Shown here: positions 19,536 to 19,770 of the stretch, piece after piece
Numbering within the stretch: the first letter of the stretch is position 1
How the letters are laid out: the number at the start of each line of letters is the position of its first letter
Origin: Obelidium mucronatum
Taxonomy: Eukaryota; Chytridiomycota; Chytridiomycetes; Chytridiales; Chytriomycetaceae
Length of the DNA: 19,770 bases
NCBI GenBank assembly: GCA_025765595.1
Contig: JAIVFH010000443.1
Location: 1 to 19,770 of the forward strand
Reading direction: 5' to 3'
Notes under the pieces: generated by a model
What the model was told of the DNA's origin: nothing
What the model saw: the letters and a program-made list of their open reading frames with translations, nothing else
Database searches by the model: none
Program-made: the position numbers and the translations under genes

Positions 19536-19770
19536 ATGGTTGACAAGAAGGCCGAACTCGCCCTTTCGCAGCTCAAGACCGCCACCACCGCCGCCGCCAA
19601 GCCCGAGCGCGACGCGGCGGCCGCCGATCTCGCGGCGCTCGTCAAGGCGGCGTCGGGGTCCGGCGCCGTGTTGTGTCGTACAAGCTGCTCGACGGGCTGC
19701 AGAAGGCCGCCGAGGACAAGAAGAACGCCGCCGCGCGCGAGGGCGCCCACGCCGTGTACGCCGCCCTGGC
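19536..19770 (+). CDS. EF3: Translation elongation factor 3, 5' end only, frameshifted
   Basis: EF3 is the fungal ribosome-associated ABC ATPase that helps release E-site tRNA. Only the N-terminal HEAT-repeat part is in the window: MVDKKAELALSQLKTATTAA up to about residue 45, then, in another frame, YKLLDGLQKAAEDKKNAAAREGAHAVYAALA, matching the start of the HEAT region. The two parts are separated by a single-base shift near 19668-19674, where one base appears to be missing; no splice signals allow an intron there. The segment is very GC-rich with almost only G/C third positions, as expected for a highly expressed gene. A GCN1-like HEAT protein is the alternative. Runs off the window end. Confidence 0.78.
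   Translation, partial: MVDKKAELALSQLKTATTAAAKPERDAAAADLAALVKAASGSGAVLCRTSCSTGCRRPPRTRRTPPRARAPTPCTPPW

Noticed and set aside
1..19770. CRISPR arrays, prophage, bacterial operons, transposase genes
   Set aside because: No spaced repeat array, and no integrase, transposase or reverse transcriptase motif found in any frame; genes are intron-bearing and fungal.

Overview
The window is eukaryotic nuclear DNA from a fungus. Genes carry short GT-AG introns (about 44-80 nt, branch-point-like CTAAC/CTAAT near the 3' ends). There is a fungal Zn(II)2Cys6 regulator and the start of translation elongation factor 3. The SLIP-GC-like large GTPase, a JMJD6-type oxygenase and the cadherin-like beta-sandwich domains fit an early-diverging fungus such as a chytrid better than an ascomycete yeast; that placement is inference. 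Nothing looks bacterial, organellar or viral.

Layout. 138-2152 (-): intact secreted GH20 beta-N-acetylhexosaminidase. 2467-3771 (+): unrecognised 296-aa gene whose first intron seems to consist of duplicated exon sequence. 4017-6290 (+): broken SLIP-GC-like dynamin-type GTPase with a SAM-like N-terminus. 6502-8298 (-): six-exon S10 serine carboxypeptidase that lacks the catalytic-serine motif and has an in-frame stop. 8709-9546 (-): Zn2Cys6 regulator. 9880-11268 (+): PEX11-like peroxisome proliferation protein. 11419-15252 (-): 1,215-aa cadherin-like/RING/TRAF-zinc/TPR protein in four exons. 15444-16298 (+): four-EF-hand calcium-binding protein. 16299-17240: gene-free, with a long imperfect inverted repeat and four ACGCGT boxes. 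17241-19222 (-): JMJD6-like JmjC oxygenase with reading-frame problems. 19536-19770 (+): 5' end of elongation factor 3, with one frameshift, cut by the window edge.

Four gene pairs are divergent with short shared upstream regions: GH20/unknown, regulator/PEX11, RING-TPR/EF-hand and JMJD6/EF3. The regulator/PEX11 region holds a palindrome of the CCG-N4-CGG type that a zinc-cluster protein could bind. The window does not read as one pathway. Its most notable parts are the degraded 2.4-8.3 kb stretch between intact neighbours, and the large RING-TPR protein, whose domain combination I do not recognise. Exon boundaries were worked out by eye from splice signals, reading phase and family motifs; no search was run.
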